10,844 nucleotides of DNA from DATAEK01 sp036258055 (GCA_036258055.1 DATAEK010000151.1:1-10844), one strand, 5' to 3'. Counted from the stretch's first letter, positions 1-7,798 are shown. Notes: a model not told the origin generated them from the sequence alone. A program made the numbers and translations.

Positions 1-1
1 G

Positions 2-2788
2 CACTCCGACTTCTTCAACGCGCAGGACAGCCTGTCGACCAACGTCAACGGGCAGTCGCGGCTGGCGAACAACGTTCAGATCGAAGGCATCGACGACAAC
101 CACCGGACGGGACTGCTGACGACGCTCATTCCGGCCGCGGATGCCATCGATCAGGTGAGCATCACCACCAGCGCCTACGACGCCGAATTCGGCAGGGCGG
201 GCGGCGCGATCACCAACGTCACCCTGAAATCGGGGACGAACAAGTACAAAGGCAGCGTGTTCGCATTCGGCAACAACGAAAAGACGAACGCCGAGAACTT
301 CTTCACGCATTCGGCGCCGCCAACGAAATACCTGCAGAGCGGCTTTACGTTGGGCGGCCCGATCCAGCGCGACAAGTTGTTCTTCTTCGGCGATTACCAG
401 CACACGAGCGACCACGCCGGACGGACGACGCGCGCCACGATCCCGCCGATGGCATTCAGACGCGGCGACTTCAGCGCGGCGTCGACGCCTATCTACGATC
501 CGGCGACCGGGAACCCTGACGGCAGCGAGCGTGTCCAATTCGACGGCAACATCATTCCCGACTTCCGGATCAGCCCGATCGCGAAAGCGATTCTCGCGAA
601 CCTCCCGGCGCCCAACATCGAAGCGCCAATCGGAACGAACAACTACCAAATCGATTACGCGCGCGTGAAGACCACGGACTCCTTCGACACCAAGGTGAAC
701 TGGCAGATCGGCCAGAAGGATCAGATCTCCGGACGCCTCAGCTTTCTGCGTCCCAAGCTCACCGATCCCCCGGCCTACGGCGCGTTCGGCGATTCGAAGC
801 AGGGCAGCCCGTCCGGCAACGGCTTCGCCGGAACGGGAATCGACACGACCTACAGCACCGGCGTCAACTACACGCGAACCTGGAGCAACACATTCGTGAT
901 GGAAGTTCGTGGCGGGATGAACTACTTCCACAACGAAGCGCTCTCGGGCGGCGACGGACTGACGACGGCAACCGAGGTGGGCATCCCAGGTGCGAACATC
1001 GACGAGTGGACCAGCGGCATGACGTCGATCGACATCGGGAACAACATGAGCAGCCCGATGGTCGGCTTTGCTGCGAGCCTGCCGTGGGATCGGTCGGAAC
1101 GTACGGTTCAATTTGCGACGGTCTTCACCAAGCTGATGGGCAATCACACGATCAAGGTCGGCGAAGACTTCCGCCACACGCGGGATTTTCTGCAGCAGAC
1201 GCAGGACAACGGCGGCCCGCGCGGCCAGTTCCAATTCCGAGGCGGTCAGACGTCGATTCCCACCAATGCCGCGTCGACAGGAGGGTTCGCCAATGCGTTC
1301 GCGTCATTCCTGCTCGACGTGCCGTCGCTCGTGCAGCGCGATCTCAAAGTCGCGGACCCGGGAGTCCGCTTCTGGGCGTTCTTCACGTTCATTCAGGACA
1401 AGTGGCAGGTCTCGAAGAACCTGACTCTCGATCTCGGGCTGCGTCACGAGTACTACACGCCGTTCATCGGCCTGTCGGACCAGGGAGGCCTCTCGAACTA
1501 CGACCCCGGGACGAACACGCTTCAGGTCGCGGGCTACGGCGGCGTGTCGGGGAGCGTCGGCGTGAAGAGCTACTGGAAGAACTTCGGCCCGCGCGCGGGA
1601 GCCTCGTACCGTCTGGGCGAAAAGACCGTTTTGCGCGGCGGGTACGGCGTGAGCACGCTGCCCTTCCCGGACAACAGCTACGTCTACAACTTTCCGGTGA
1701 AGCAGAACAACGTATTCAACGCGCCCAACGGCTTCTCGCCCGCCGGATCGATGAAGAACGGGTTCCCCGCTCCGGTCGTGGCCGTCATTCCGTCGAACGG
1801 CATCATCGACGCGAGTCCGACGGTGCTCAGGAACGCGTCGTTCTTCCACGTGAAGCCGGACATGCACGAGGGATCGCTTCACTCCTTCAACGTCGCGTTC
1901 CAGCGGGAGCTCGGGGCGAGGTTCACGCTCGATGTCGCGTATGTCGGCAACCGCGGCCACGATGTGCAGACGCAGTTCAACGAGAACGCCGCGACGGTGG
2001 TCGGCCTGGACAATGCGGGCCGGCCGTTGTTCGCACCCTACAACAAGACCGCGAACGTCACGACCTGGATCCCGACCAAGACCAGTTACAACTCGCTGCA
2101 GGTCAAGCTCGATCGCCGGTTCATCAACGGCCTGCTGCTGACGTCGACGTACACGCTCGGGCGCGGCTGGAGCTACGTGAATGGCGACAGCAACAGCGGC
2201 ATCGCGACGCCAGCCGATATCCAGCGGAGCTGGGCGCGCACCGATCAGGACCGGCTGCATTCGTTCGTTGAAAGCTTCGTCTATCAGCTGCCGGCCGGCC
2301 CGGGCCGCCGCTGGCTGACGTCCGGCCCGCTCAGCCACATTCTGGGCGGATGGCAGGTCAGCGGGTTCCTCATCATGCAAAGCGGAACACCGATTGGCAT
2401 CACCATGGACGGCGCGGCGCTGCGCGCGCCCGGCAACACCCAACGACCCGACGTCAACGGAACCCCGAAGGTGCTCGGAGGAGTCGGCCCGGGTCTGACC
2501 TGGTTCGACACGTCCGTGTTCTCGACGCCAGCGCCCAACACCTTCGGCAACGCACCTCGCAACGGCGTGCTCGACGGACCGGCCTATAACAATCTCGACG
2601 TCACGCTCGCGAAAATCTTCGTGCTCCCGCACGGCGCGCGGGGTGAATTCCGCGTCGACACGTTCAACTTCACGAACTCGCCACATTTCAACAACCCGAA
2701 CGGTACCTACCTCGGATCGACGTTCGGTCAGGTCACCAGCAGTTTCGGTGAGAGGTTCCTGCGGTTTGGATTGAAAGTGACGTTCTAA
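2..2788 (+). CDS. Oar-like TonB-dependent receptor, N-terminus cut off by the window edge
   Basis: This is an outer-membrane beta-barrel receptor of the Oar-like/carboxypeptidase-regulatory-domain class, which imports large substrates with energy from TonB-ExbBD; the substrate cannot be read from the sequence. The frame is open from base 2, giving 928 visible codons. An apparent GTG start at 155 is internal, because the codons before it encode good plug-domain sequence (NGQSRLANNVQIEGIDDN). The plug continues with DAEFGRAGGAITNVTLKSGTN, the usual pattern ending the plug, then NFF. The C-terminus has the family signature R-x-D-x-FN-x-TN, then FNNP, FG and a terminal GLKVTF. The final Phe is typical of proteins inserted by the BAM machinery. 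The missing part should be a signal peptide, a carboxypeptidase-regulatory-like domain and the start of the plug. Family members usually exceed 1000 residues, which fits. The visible frame shows no frameshift. It converges on the gene ending at 2944. Confidence 0.93.
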   Translation, partial: HSDFFNAQDSLSTNVNGQSRLANNVQIEGIDDNHRTGLLTTLIPAADAIDQVSITTSAYDAEFGRAGGAITNVTLKSGTNKYKGSVFAFGNNEKTNAENFFTHSAPPTKYLQSGFTLGGPIQRDKLFFFGDYQHTSDHAGRTTRATIPPMAFRRGDFSAASTPIYDPATGNPDGSERVQFDGNIIPDFRISPIAKAILANLPAPNIEAPIGTNNYQIDYARVKTTDSFDTKVNWQIGQKDQISGRLSFLRPKLTDPPAYGAFGDSKQGSPSGNGFAGTGIDTTYSTGVNYTRTWSNTFVMEVRGGMNYFHNEALSGGDGLTTATEVGIPGANIDEWTSGMTSIDIGNNMSSPMVGFAASLPWDRSERTVQFATVFTKLMGNHTIKVGEDFRHTRDFLQQTQDNGGPRGQFQFRGGQTSIPTNAASTGGFANAFASFLLDVPSLVQRDLKVADPGVRFWAFFTFIQDKWQVSKNLTLDLGLRHEYYTPFIGLSDQGGLSNYDPGTNTLQVAGYGGVSGSVGVKSYWKNFGPRAGASYRLGEKTVLRGGYGVSTLPFPDNSYVYNFPVKQNNVFNAPNGFSPAGSMKNGFPAPVVAVIPSNGIIDASPTVLRNASFFHVKPDMHEGSLHSFNVAFQRELGARFTLDVAYVGNRGHDVQTQFNENAATVVGLDNAGRPLFAPYNKTANVTTWIPTKTSYNSLQVKLDRRFINGLLLTSTYTLGRGWSYVNGDSNSGIATPADIQRSWARTDQDRLHSFVESFVYQLPAGPGRRWLTSGPLSHILGGWQVSGFLIMQSGTPIGITMDGAALRAPGNTQRPDVNGTPKVLGGVGPGLTWFDTSVFSTPAPNTFGNAPRNGVLDGPAYNNLDVTLAKIFVLPHGARGEFRVDTFNFTNSPHFNNPNGTYLGSTFGQVTSSFGERFLRFGLKVTF

Positions 2789-2833
2789 TCCTGAAACTCA
2801 CGTCAGTGGGTAACAGGGAACTGAGCAAACGGG

Positions 2834-2913
2834 TCACACGGAGCCGCGCAGAAACGAAGGACAACGGGCGAAATACTCGCGCCGTTCGTCTCCGGTTCCG
2901 TGGTTCCGTGTGA
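2834..2913. repeat. Large imperfect inverted repeat between convergent genes, possible bidirectional terminator
   Basis: The outer arms are 2834-2845 (TCACACGGAGCC) and 2902-2913 (GGTTCCGTGTGA). They are complementary at 11 of 12 positions, and the mismatch is a G-U wobble in one strand's RNA. Nested inside, 2863-2870 pairs with 2878-2886 through eight base pairs with one bulged G, around the loop AAATACT. The element lies 46 bases after the receptor's stop and 31 bases before the end of the opposing gene, as expected of a shared bidirectional terminator. No run of T follows on either strand, so a canonical intrinsic terminator is not supported. It could instead be a copy of a dispersed intergenic repeat. 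Confidence 0.6.
2894..2909 (+). repeat. Tandem 8-base repeat GGTTCCGT x2
   Basis: GGTTCCGT occurs twice without a gap, at 2894-2901 and 2902-2909. The second copy is part of the right arm of the surrounding inverted repeat. Short tandem units of this CCGTGGTTCCGTG type are, from memory, common in dispersed intergenic repeats of environmental bacteria. A single window cannot establish that here. Confidence 0.6.
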
Positions 2914-2943
2914 TGCCGTCGGCGCCGTTCGTTCTTCGGAGGG

Positions 2944-3918
2944 CTACTGAAGCAGCTCGAGCGTGAACACCGCCTTGACCTGCGTCTTCATGTTCATCGC
3001 GCTCCCGTCTGGACCGGTGCCCGACATCGACATGTCGAGCGTGGATCGGATGTCGGCTTTCTGAAGACGTCCTTTGGCCACGTCGAATGACAGATCGCCT
3101 TCAGCCGCGCCATTGTTCATCTGCACGGTCAATCCCATGGGGTTGGTCCCCGGAGACTTCGGATCCGGCTTCATGATCACCTTGGTACCGATCCGTGCCA
3201 CCTGATTCGCACCGCTCCCCTCGAGAGCTTTGAGTGTCGCCGCAATCGACGTCGTGAGAGCACCGAGCATCGGATTGGTGGTGGTGAATTCGCTATTCCA
3301 CGTGTCCCCTGGCTTCACCGCTCGTTCTGGAAGCCGGGGGAAACCCTGAGACAACGTCGACTTGATGGAGTCATCACTGAAGCTGTTTTTCAGACCGTTG
3401 AGCATGCCCGCCGTCGCCGGGTCCTGTGGCAGCTTGCTGAACACCTTCTCCACGATGCGGCCCATGCCTTCGATTTTCTGGACTTCACCGACGGGCGTCA
3501 TGACGACGGTGAATGATTCACCGATGAGGCCCGAGAACATATCCTTCATCGTCCCACCCGACGGGTCGGCCGCCTTGTCTGGCGCAGCGCTGTCGTACGA
3601 CAGGTTGACCATGGGAGAGGTCATCTCCATTCGCATCGCCTCGTAGGAGAAACGCAATGTGACCGCGCCGTCGGCCGCAACGTTCTCCGCCACCACTTTG
3701 AAGACCTGGCTCATCGTCGAGTTCACCGTCATGTCTCCCATGCCGCCAGGCAACCCTGAAATCGCCGCTGTGCTCTGCTGCGTGTGTCGATAGCGGAGGG
3801 TCTGTCCCTGCGCCCATTGGTAGCGCAACGTCACGTCCTGTTCCGACGCCAATGTCCCCGGTCCCGTCATCACACCGGCGGCCAGAACCGCCACGACTAG
3901 CCTGATCCGAGTGGTCAT
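2944..3918 (-). CDS. Exported DUF6263-like protein, 324 residues
   Basis: This is a predicted secreted or periplasmic protein of unknown function that resembles the DUF6263 family. Residues 1-24 form a signal peptide (MTTRIRLVVAVLAAG, then a cut near TLA/SEQ). The mature part starts with the family-like pattern LRYQWAQGQTLRYRHTQQST at 31-50. It has a PGDTW motif at 203-207 and ends with G-x-L-x-FDV-x-x-GRL at 274-285, then Met-rich strands (DMSMSG). No catalytic motif is visible. I chose the ATG at 3918 because it gives a clean signal peptide and has GGGAGG four bases upstream. Two longer in-frame starts exist at 3942, preceded by an AAGGGGAG site, and at 3987, which overlaps the upstream stop as ATGA. 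Both would put a charged extension before the signal peptide. It is the last gene of the three-gene cassette, 65 bases after the 943-residue protein. The family assignment is from memory of its motifs. Confidence 0.65.
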   Translation of the reverse strand: MTTRIRLVVAVLAAGVMTGPGTLASEQDVTLRYQWAQGQTLRYRHTQQSTAAISGLPGGMGDMTVNSTMSQVFKVVAENVAADGAVTLRFSYEAMRMEMTSPMVNLSYDSAAPDKAADPSGGTMKDMFSGLIGESFTVVMTPVGEVQKIEGMGRIVEKVFSKLPQDPATAGMLNGLKNSFSDDSIKSTLSQGFPRLPERAVKPGDTWNSEFTTTNPMLGALTTSIAATLKALEGSGANQVARIGTKVIMKPDPKSPGTNPMGLTVQMNNGAAEGDLSFDVAKGRLQKADIRSTLDMSMSGTGPDGSAMNMKTQVKAVFTLELLQ

Positions 3919-3922
3919 CGAG

Positions 3923-3928
3923 CCTCCC
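3923..3928 (-). promoter_or_regulatory. Ribosome binding site that decides the 3918 start
   Basis: GGGAGG on the minus strand lies four bases before the ATG at 3918. It supports that start over the upstream in-frame ATGs at 3942 and 3987, the last of which has no recognisable site. The same hexamer precedes both other cassette genes at 5-6 bases. Confidence 0.6.
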
Positions 3929-3983
3929 TGCTTCTCGAGCATGATGTGACTCCCCTTCTGACCACGACGAGGAAGAACGATGC

Positions 3984-6815
3984 TCATCGCGGCCGTTCCA
4001 GTATCTCGTAGTGCAGACGCGGCACGTCAGTTCCCAGCGGGTTACGCCGGTTTCGCAGGTCGCTCGGCCGAGGCCAATGACCCAGTTGCACGCCGAACAC
4101 GAGGCGGCCGTTCGTGGTCGGGCCGACCAGCGTCTCGTTGACATCGAATTCGACCGTGAAGCCAAGCTCCTGCCACTGGTGCACGAACCTCACCATGAGA
4201 CCCGCGGTGTCGCCAAACACCGGTGAGTGGCGGTTCAGCCACTCGAGGTTCCCTTCGAGGTAGTTGTTGCCCGGCAACTTCACCTGCGCGCTTCCGCCGA
4301 ACTGATCGACGATGTTCAGGTACGGTTGAAGCGGTGGCAACGGCGTCGTGTTCGGTTCGGTGACGCCTCGATCGAGGAAGCCAATCGTGCCGAAGACCCC
4401 GAAGCGCACGTTCGGCAAGAAGAGGAAATCGAGCGTCAACGCTGCCTGACCGAGCCCGGCGCCGCTCCGATAGCCATCCAGCCGTGCCTGTTTGAAATTG
4501 GCAAAGGCCCCTGCCTGCGCCCACGCGAAGCGCGTCAGGAGGCCGGCGTCGAACTGCCCTTCCTGGCGTTCGGTGTAGTAGAGGTACTCGCCCTGGGCCT
4601 GGACGCCGTAGGTCTTGCGCGTTCCGAACGGCGCGAGATACCGGCCGTAGCCGCTGAAGGTGAAGTCGCCAGTCGCGCTCGAGCCGAACGTCGGACCGAG
4701 ATTGGCGCCGACCACCGCAAAACTCTGCGGGTGACACACGTAATCGGGCGGAGTCGTGCCCTTCACCTGAACCGTCTTCGCCGGAGAGACCGGATCGTTG
4801 CTGGTGATGGTGATCGTCGCCGTCTTGTTCCCGTCGGTGGTCGGCTGGAAGCGGATGGGGATCTCGACCGATGTCCCAGGGGCAACCGTGAGCGGAAACG
4901 CGAGCACTTGCGCCGTCTGGAATTCCGGCGAGCTCGACACGACGTTGGTCACGATGAGCGGACACGTGCCGTTGTTGTGAATGAAGAGCGGCAGATCCTT
5001 GAATTTCCCCTCGCAGACCGAGCCGAAGTCTCCCGTGTCGGTGATGATCGTGGCGATCGCAGAGCTGCCGCCCGTCCCCGAGACAGCAATCTGCGCCGAC
5101 GGCGTGATCGGGTCGTTGCTCGGAACAGTCAGGGTGCCGGTTTGCGGTCCCGGACTCGTCGGGGTGAACGTCACCTGAAATGGGAAACATGCGCCGGGCG
5201 CAATGGTGACGGGGTACCCCGACGACGGTGTCGCCACTGAAAACTGCGGGTTGGAGGAAGTGATCGGGCTGACGATCAGATCCTTCTTGCCGGTGTTGCA
5301 GACGTTGGCGGTCAGCGTCGACGAGGTGCCCACGCAGGTATTGGGAAACACGAGCGGCCCCGGGATCTGTATCTGCGGCGGGCAGCACCCCACGTGAAAG
5401 AAGAACGGATCGATCGAAACCGGGACGGGATTGTTCGCGAGGTCGGTGAGCGTCTGCGTAGCGAAGTTGTGGTTGCGAAGAAAGACGACGCCAGGTGCGA
5501 AGTTCGCTGTGTTCGGCGTGTTGTTCGCCGAGAAGATGCCGTAGAAGTCCGTGTCGACGGCGATGAGGGACGCGTAATCGCCAATCGGGTTCGCTCCGGT
5601 GTAGCTGCCGGCGTTGTCGGGCACGTTGGCGAGCAGGAGGTCCGACGTCGTGATGAAGTTGTTGGACGTTCTGACGAGATGCGTCTCGAAGCGTCCGTTG
5701 TTGGCCTGCTGGTAGAGAAACCCGACCTCTCCGTTCGACGTGACCGCGATACCAGGATTGGTTGCCGCGGCAACGGTGAACAGATCTCCACTCCACGCCG
5801 TGCCTCTCGTCGTCGAGTTGCGCACGTGCAGCGTGTAGGTCGGACTCGTCGAACCCTCGCCGTAGACGATGTACACGTTCTGACTGTTGCGCGGGTCCAC
5901 GGCAATCGCGAGGCCGGTCCCCACACGCTGTGAGCCGACAGAGTTCGTTCCGGTCAAGCCCGAGACCACGCGGATTCCGGGCTGGGCATCGGTATCGATG
6001 AGCGCCTGGAACGGCGTCCCACCCGTACCCCAGTTGTCATCTCGCGCGACGACCACTTCCGTTCCGCCCGCGCGAAACGCCGCGTAGATCGCGTAGACCG
6101 TGCCGTCGCGGTGAACCGCCGGCCGGACCGACGGCGAATCCTGTCCGGTCGTGGCGCGCGTCTCGATCACGAGGTTGGCAAAACCAGAAGGCGGTGGCGG
6201 CGTCGCGTTGGCGGTGTGATCGATCGTCGCTGTCCGGCCGCCAGCGGCCATCAGATCGTTGTTGGCGACGAACACGCGATCGGTCCCCGCCGCGGAGGCC
6301 GCTTCGACGTACGGTTGATCGGCGAAACCGGAGCCATTGCCGGGCCGCGACTGAAGCAAGGTCGCCGCGGCCGCCGTCGTCGGATTGCTGACCCGCCAGA
6401 TGTCCAACTGGCTGATCCCGCCAACCGGATTCAGATCGCTGACGTAGAGCAGGTTCGACGTGCTCGCGAAGCGGATCGTGATGTCGCAAATCGCCGTGAA
6501 GCAGCTGCCCGCGGTCCCGGGGACGATGGCCGCGCTCAGATTCCACGTGAGCCCGCCGTCGGTCGAGACGAACAGCGGGAGGTTGGCGGTGCCGAGGGGA
6601 TCGGGCGTAAACGCGGAGCCCATGATTTGCAGAGGATTGGCTGGATTCACCGCCAGGTTCGGCTCGGCGTCGCGATTGGATTCCCCGCTGAGCGAATTGG
6701 GAATCATGTTCACCAGGGTGACTTGCTGGGCCTGAACGGATCGGGCCATCACGAGCAGCGCAAGCACCAGCAACGCGCGGCACGCGCGGTTCCTTGGATC
6801 ACCGCTGGGGCGCAT
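3984..6815 (-). CDS. Large exported protein: Asp-box/sialidase-like region, two choice-of-anchor-D (ASH) domains and a C-terminal beta-barrel-like region
   Basis: This 943-residue protein is predicted to be exported and anchored in the outer membrane, function unknown. Residues 1-29 are a signal peptide (hydrophobic ALLVLALLVMA, cut near VQA/QQ). Residues 30 to about 475 look like a BNR/sialidase-type propeller. There is a perfect Asp-box (STDGGLTW, 84-91) and further strands such as LAIAVDPRNSQNVYIVYGEG, but no visible catalytic set. Two ASH/choice-of-anchor-D domains follow at about 483-583 and 587-689, each ending in SNDP...VSG or SNDP...VKG. Residues about 695-912 alternate aromatic and polar residues (GVQAQGEYLYYTER, WLNRHSPVF, LVFGVQLGHW), suggesting a small outer-membrane barrel. 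A basic tail closes it. The ATG at 6815 is chosen for its signal peptide and GGGAGG five bases upstream. The frame is open to 7073, but that extension lies over the upstream gene and has no export signal. The start is 2 bases after the upstream stop, which suggests coupled translation. Confidence 0.75.
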   Translation of the reverse strand: MRPSGDPRNRACRALLVLALLVMARSVQAQQVTLVNMIPNSLSGESNRDAEPNLAVNPANPLQIMGSAFTPDPLGTANLPLFVSTDGGLTWNLSAAIVPGTAGSCFTAICDITIRFASTSNLLYVSDLNPVGGISQLDIWRVSNPTTAAAATLLQSRPGNGSGFADQPYVEAASAAGTDRVFVANNDLMAAGGRTATIDHTANATPPPPSGFANLVIETRATTGQDSPSVRPAVHRDGTVYAIYAAFRAGGTEVVVARDDNWGTGGTPFQALIDTDAQPGIRVVSGLTGTNSVGSQRVGTGLAIAVDPRNSQNVYIVYGEGSTSPTYTLHVRNSTTRGTAWSGDLFTVAAATNPGIAVTSNGEVGFLYQQANNGRFETHLVRTSNNFITTSDLLLANVPDNAGSYTGANPIGDYASLIAVDTDFYGIFSANNTPNTANFAPGVVFLRNHNFATQTLTDLANNPVPVSIDPFFFHVGCCPPQIQIPGPLVFPNTCVGTSSTLTANVCNTGKKDLIVSPITSSNPQFSVATPSSGYPVTIAPGACFPFQVTFTPTSPGPQTGTLTVPSNDPITPSAQIAVSGTGGSSAIATIITDTGDFGSVCEGKFKDLPLFIHNNGTCPLIVTNVVSSSPEFQTAQVLAFPLTVAPGTSVEIPIRFQPTTDGNKTATITITSNDPVSPAKTVQVKGTTPPDYVCHPQSFAVVGANLGPTFGSSATGDFTFSGYGRYLAPFGTRKTYGVQAQGEYLYYTERQEGQFDAGLLTRFAWAQAGAFANFKQARLDGYRSGAGLGQAALTLDFLFLPNVRFGVFGTIGFLDRGVTEPNTTPLPPLQPYLNIVDQFGGSAQVKLPGNNYLEGNLEWLNRHSPVFGDTAGLMVRFVHQWQELGFTVEFDVNETLVGPTTNGRLVFGVQLGHWPRPSDLRNRRNPLGTDVPRLHYEILERPR

Positions 6816-6817
6816 GG

Positions 6818-7615
6818 CTACCTCCCGGTGCCGATGAGCCGTCGGACGAGATCGAGCTGGCTCAGCGGCTGGAAGTCCAGTTGATGGAGTGTGGAGAATC
6901 CTTGGGGAGCGAGTTGTTCTCTGTGAAGGAGGAAGATGCCTTGCTGCCCGGCTGTGTATTTGGGGGACAGGATCCAACGTTCGTCGGTGCTGTGCGCGAA
7001 GAGCACGGGCACCTGACCGGACGCAGCCCGTTGACCTTTCAAGACGTTCGCGACAGCTACCGTCGCGCGCCACAACTCGGGATCGTGCTCGGAGCGGCGT
7101 CTGCTCTGATCCTCCGCGCCGACAGCCGCGACGTCAATGACCTTGCCGGTGATGATGAGCGCGGCGGACGTCACTCGAGCGCGAATCGCCTGCTCACTTG
7201 TCTGACGCTCGCTCTCCGCAATCTCGGTCGCCAGCCGCTTGCTGTCCGCCGGCGCCGTCAGCGTCGCTTCCTCTTTGACCGCAAGGCTCTCACCGTAGAG
7301 GAGTCCTGACGTGTAGAAGACCGCCTGCTGCCCGACCTTGAGGGGTGTCGCGCGGCGCAGCTGCACTGTCACCTCGCGACCCCGAAAGCCTTCGAGCGCC
7401 TTCGGTGATTTCAGAATCTCGTCGACGCGGACAACGATCGTGGTCGCGGTGCTGGCGAGCGCGAGGACGTTGGAGCTCGCGAGCCGCCGAACCGTGCCTT
7501 TGAAGATGAATCCCGAACGCTGAATGACGTCCGGTCCGGGAGACCGCGTCTGACCTGCTGAGGGGACCGTGCATCCGACGATGACCGCCGCGGCGACGAA
7601 GGCCCGCACGTTCAT
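6818..7615 (-). CDS. Exported protein with two similar halves, possible lipoprotein, 265 residues
   Basis: I do not recognise the family with confidence. The N-terminus (MNVRAFVAAAVIVGC) is a short signal sequence ending in a lipobox-like IVGC, so Cys15 may be lipidated. Cleavage near SAG/QT by signal peptidase I is the alternative. Two similar segments follow, at about 32-103 and 146-231. Each has a strand of the type F-I-x-x-G-x-V, then a T-x-x-V-x-V-x-x-x-L-K-S/G strand (TTIVVRVDEILKS and RATVAVANVLKG), then a V-G/A-GQQ-x-x-F strand (LKVGQQAVFY and YTAGQQGIFL). A charged, probably helical linker lies between them at about 124-148. The strand order recalls small OB-fold/NTR-like secreted domains, but the usual disulfide cysteines are absent. 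The ATG at 7615 has GGGAGG six bases upstream. It is the first gene of the three-gene cassette, and its last codons contain the ribosome binding site of the next gene. Confidence 0.6.
   Translation of the reverse strand: MNVRAFVAAAVIVGCTVPSAGQTRSPGPDVIQRSGFIFKGTVRRLASSNVLALASTATTIVVRVDEILKSPKALEGFRGREVTVQLRRATPLKVGQQAVFYTSGLLYGESLAVKEEATLTAPADSKRLATEIAESERQTSEQAIRARVTSAALIITGKVIDVAAVGAEDQSRRRSEHDPELWRATVAVANVLKGQRAASGQVPVLFAHSTDERWILSPKYTAGQQGIFLLHREQLAPQGFSTLHQLDFQPLSQLDLVRRLIGTGR
6821..6826 (-). promoter_or_regulatory. Ribosome binding site inside the end of the upstream gene
   Basis: GGGAGG on the minus strand forms the last two sense codons (Gly-Arg) of the 265-residue gene, directly before its TAG stop. 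It lies five bases before the ATG at 6815. It fixes that start and suggests translational coupling of the two genes. Confidence 0.7.
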
Positions 7616-7621
7616 TCTGAG

Positions 7622-7627
7622 CCTCCC
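7622..7627 (-). promoter_or_regulatory. Ribosome binding site of the first cassette gene
   Basis: GGGAGG on the minus strand lies six bases before the ATG at 7615 and supports that start. Confidence 0.7.
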
Positions 7628-7672
7628 GGTCTGCGAGTGCTGGTGCGCCGCGTTGGCTACCTGCGGTCCGGG

Positions 7673-7731
7673 TTGAAGCCGGCCGTTGTCGTGGTGCGAG
7701 CGTGTGGTGCGCGGCGTCCAGCCGGCTCGAA
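7673..7731. repeat. Imperfect inverted repeat in the leader of the three-gene cassette
   Basis: AGCCGGC at 7677-7683 is complementary to GCCGGCT at 7721-7727, with two further outer pairs after a two-base mismatch. Between them GTGGTGCG occurs twice, at 7691-7698 and 7704-7711. The element is 58-116 bases upstream of the ATG at 7615, in the only non-coding stretch before the cassette. It could be an operator or leader structure. The arms are short and GC-rich, so chance is a serious alternative. Confidence 0.3.
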
Positions 7732-7739
7732 GTGCGAGG

Positions 7740-7745
7740 AGTATA
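7740..7745 (-). promoter_or_regulatory. Candidate -10 element for the three-gene cassette
   Basis: On the minus strand this reads TATACT, five of six bases of the sigma-70 -10 consensus, with TG directly before it. It is the most AT-rich spot in the 224-base gap before the cassette, about 125 bases from the ATG at 7615. No convincing -35 element is seen 16-18 bases upstream, so the call is weak. Confidence 0.3.
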
Positions 7746-7798
7746 CAGGAGCATCAGCATCGAGCGGCGACACATCGCGCAACGCTGCATTGTTGAGC

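Noticed and set aside
155..157. GTG at 155 as the real start of the receptor
   Set aside because: In-frame sequence back to base 2 encodes conserved plug-domain residues, and a start here would leave no signal peptide.
1304..2686. A 460-codon open frame antisense to the receptor gene, and a 421-codon frame at 1006-2271 in a second + frame
   Set aside because: Both lie inside well-supported receptor coding sequence. Their products are Arg-rich and low in hydrophobic pattern, typical of GC-rich shadow frames, with no recognisable motif.
4042..5796. A 584-codon minus-strand frame, and + strand frames at 4227-5240, 5394-5933 and 6111-6884, inside the large surface-protein gene
   Set aside because: Their products are rich in Arg, Gln and His without domains, while the overlapping 943-residue frame has a signal peptide, an Asp-box and two ASH domains.
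6816..7073. N-terminal extension of the large surface protein by 86 codons
   Set aside because: It overlaps the 265-residue gene almost entirely, is Arg/His-rich, and would bury the signal peptide. The ATG at 6815 has GGGAGG at five bases.
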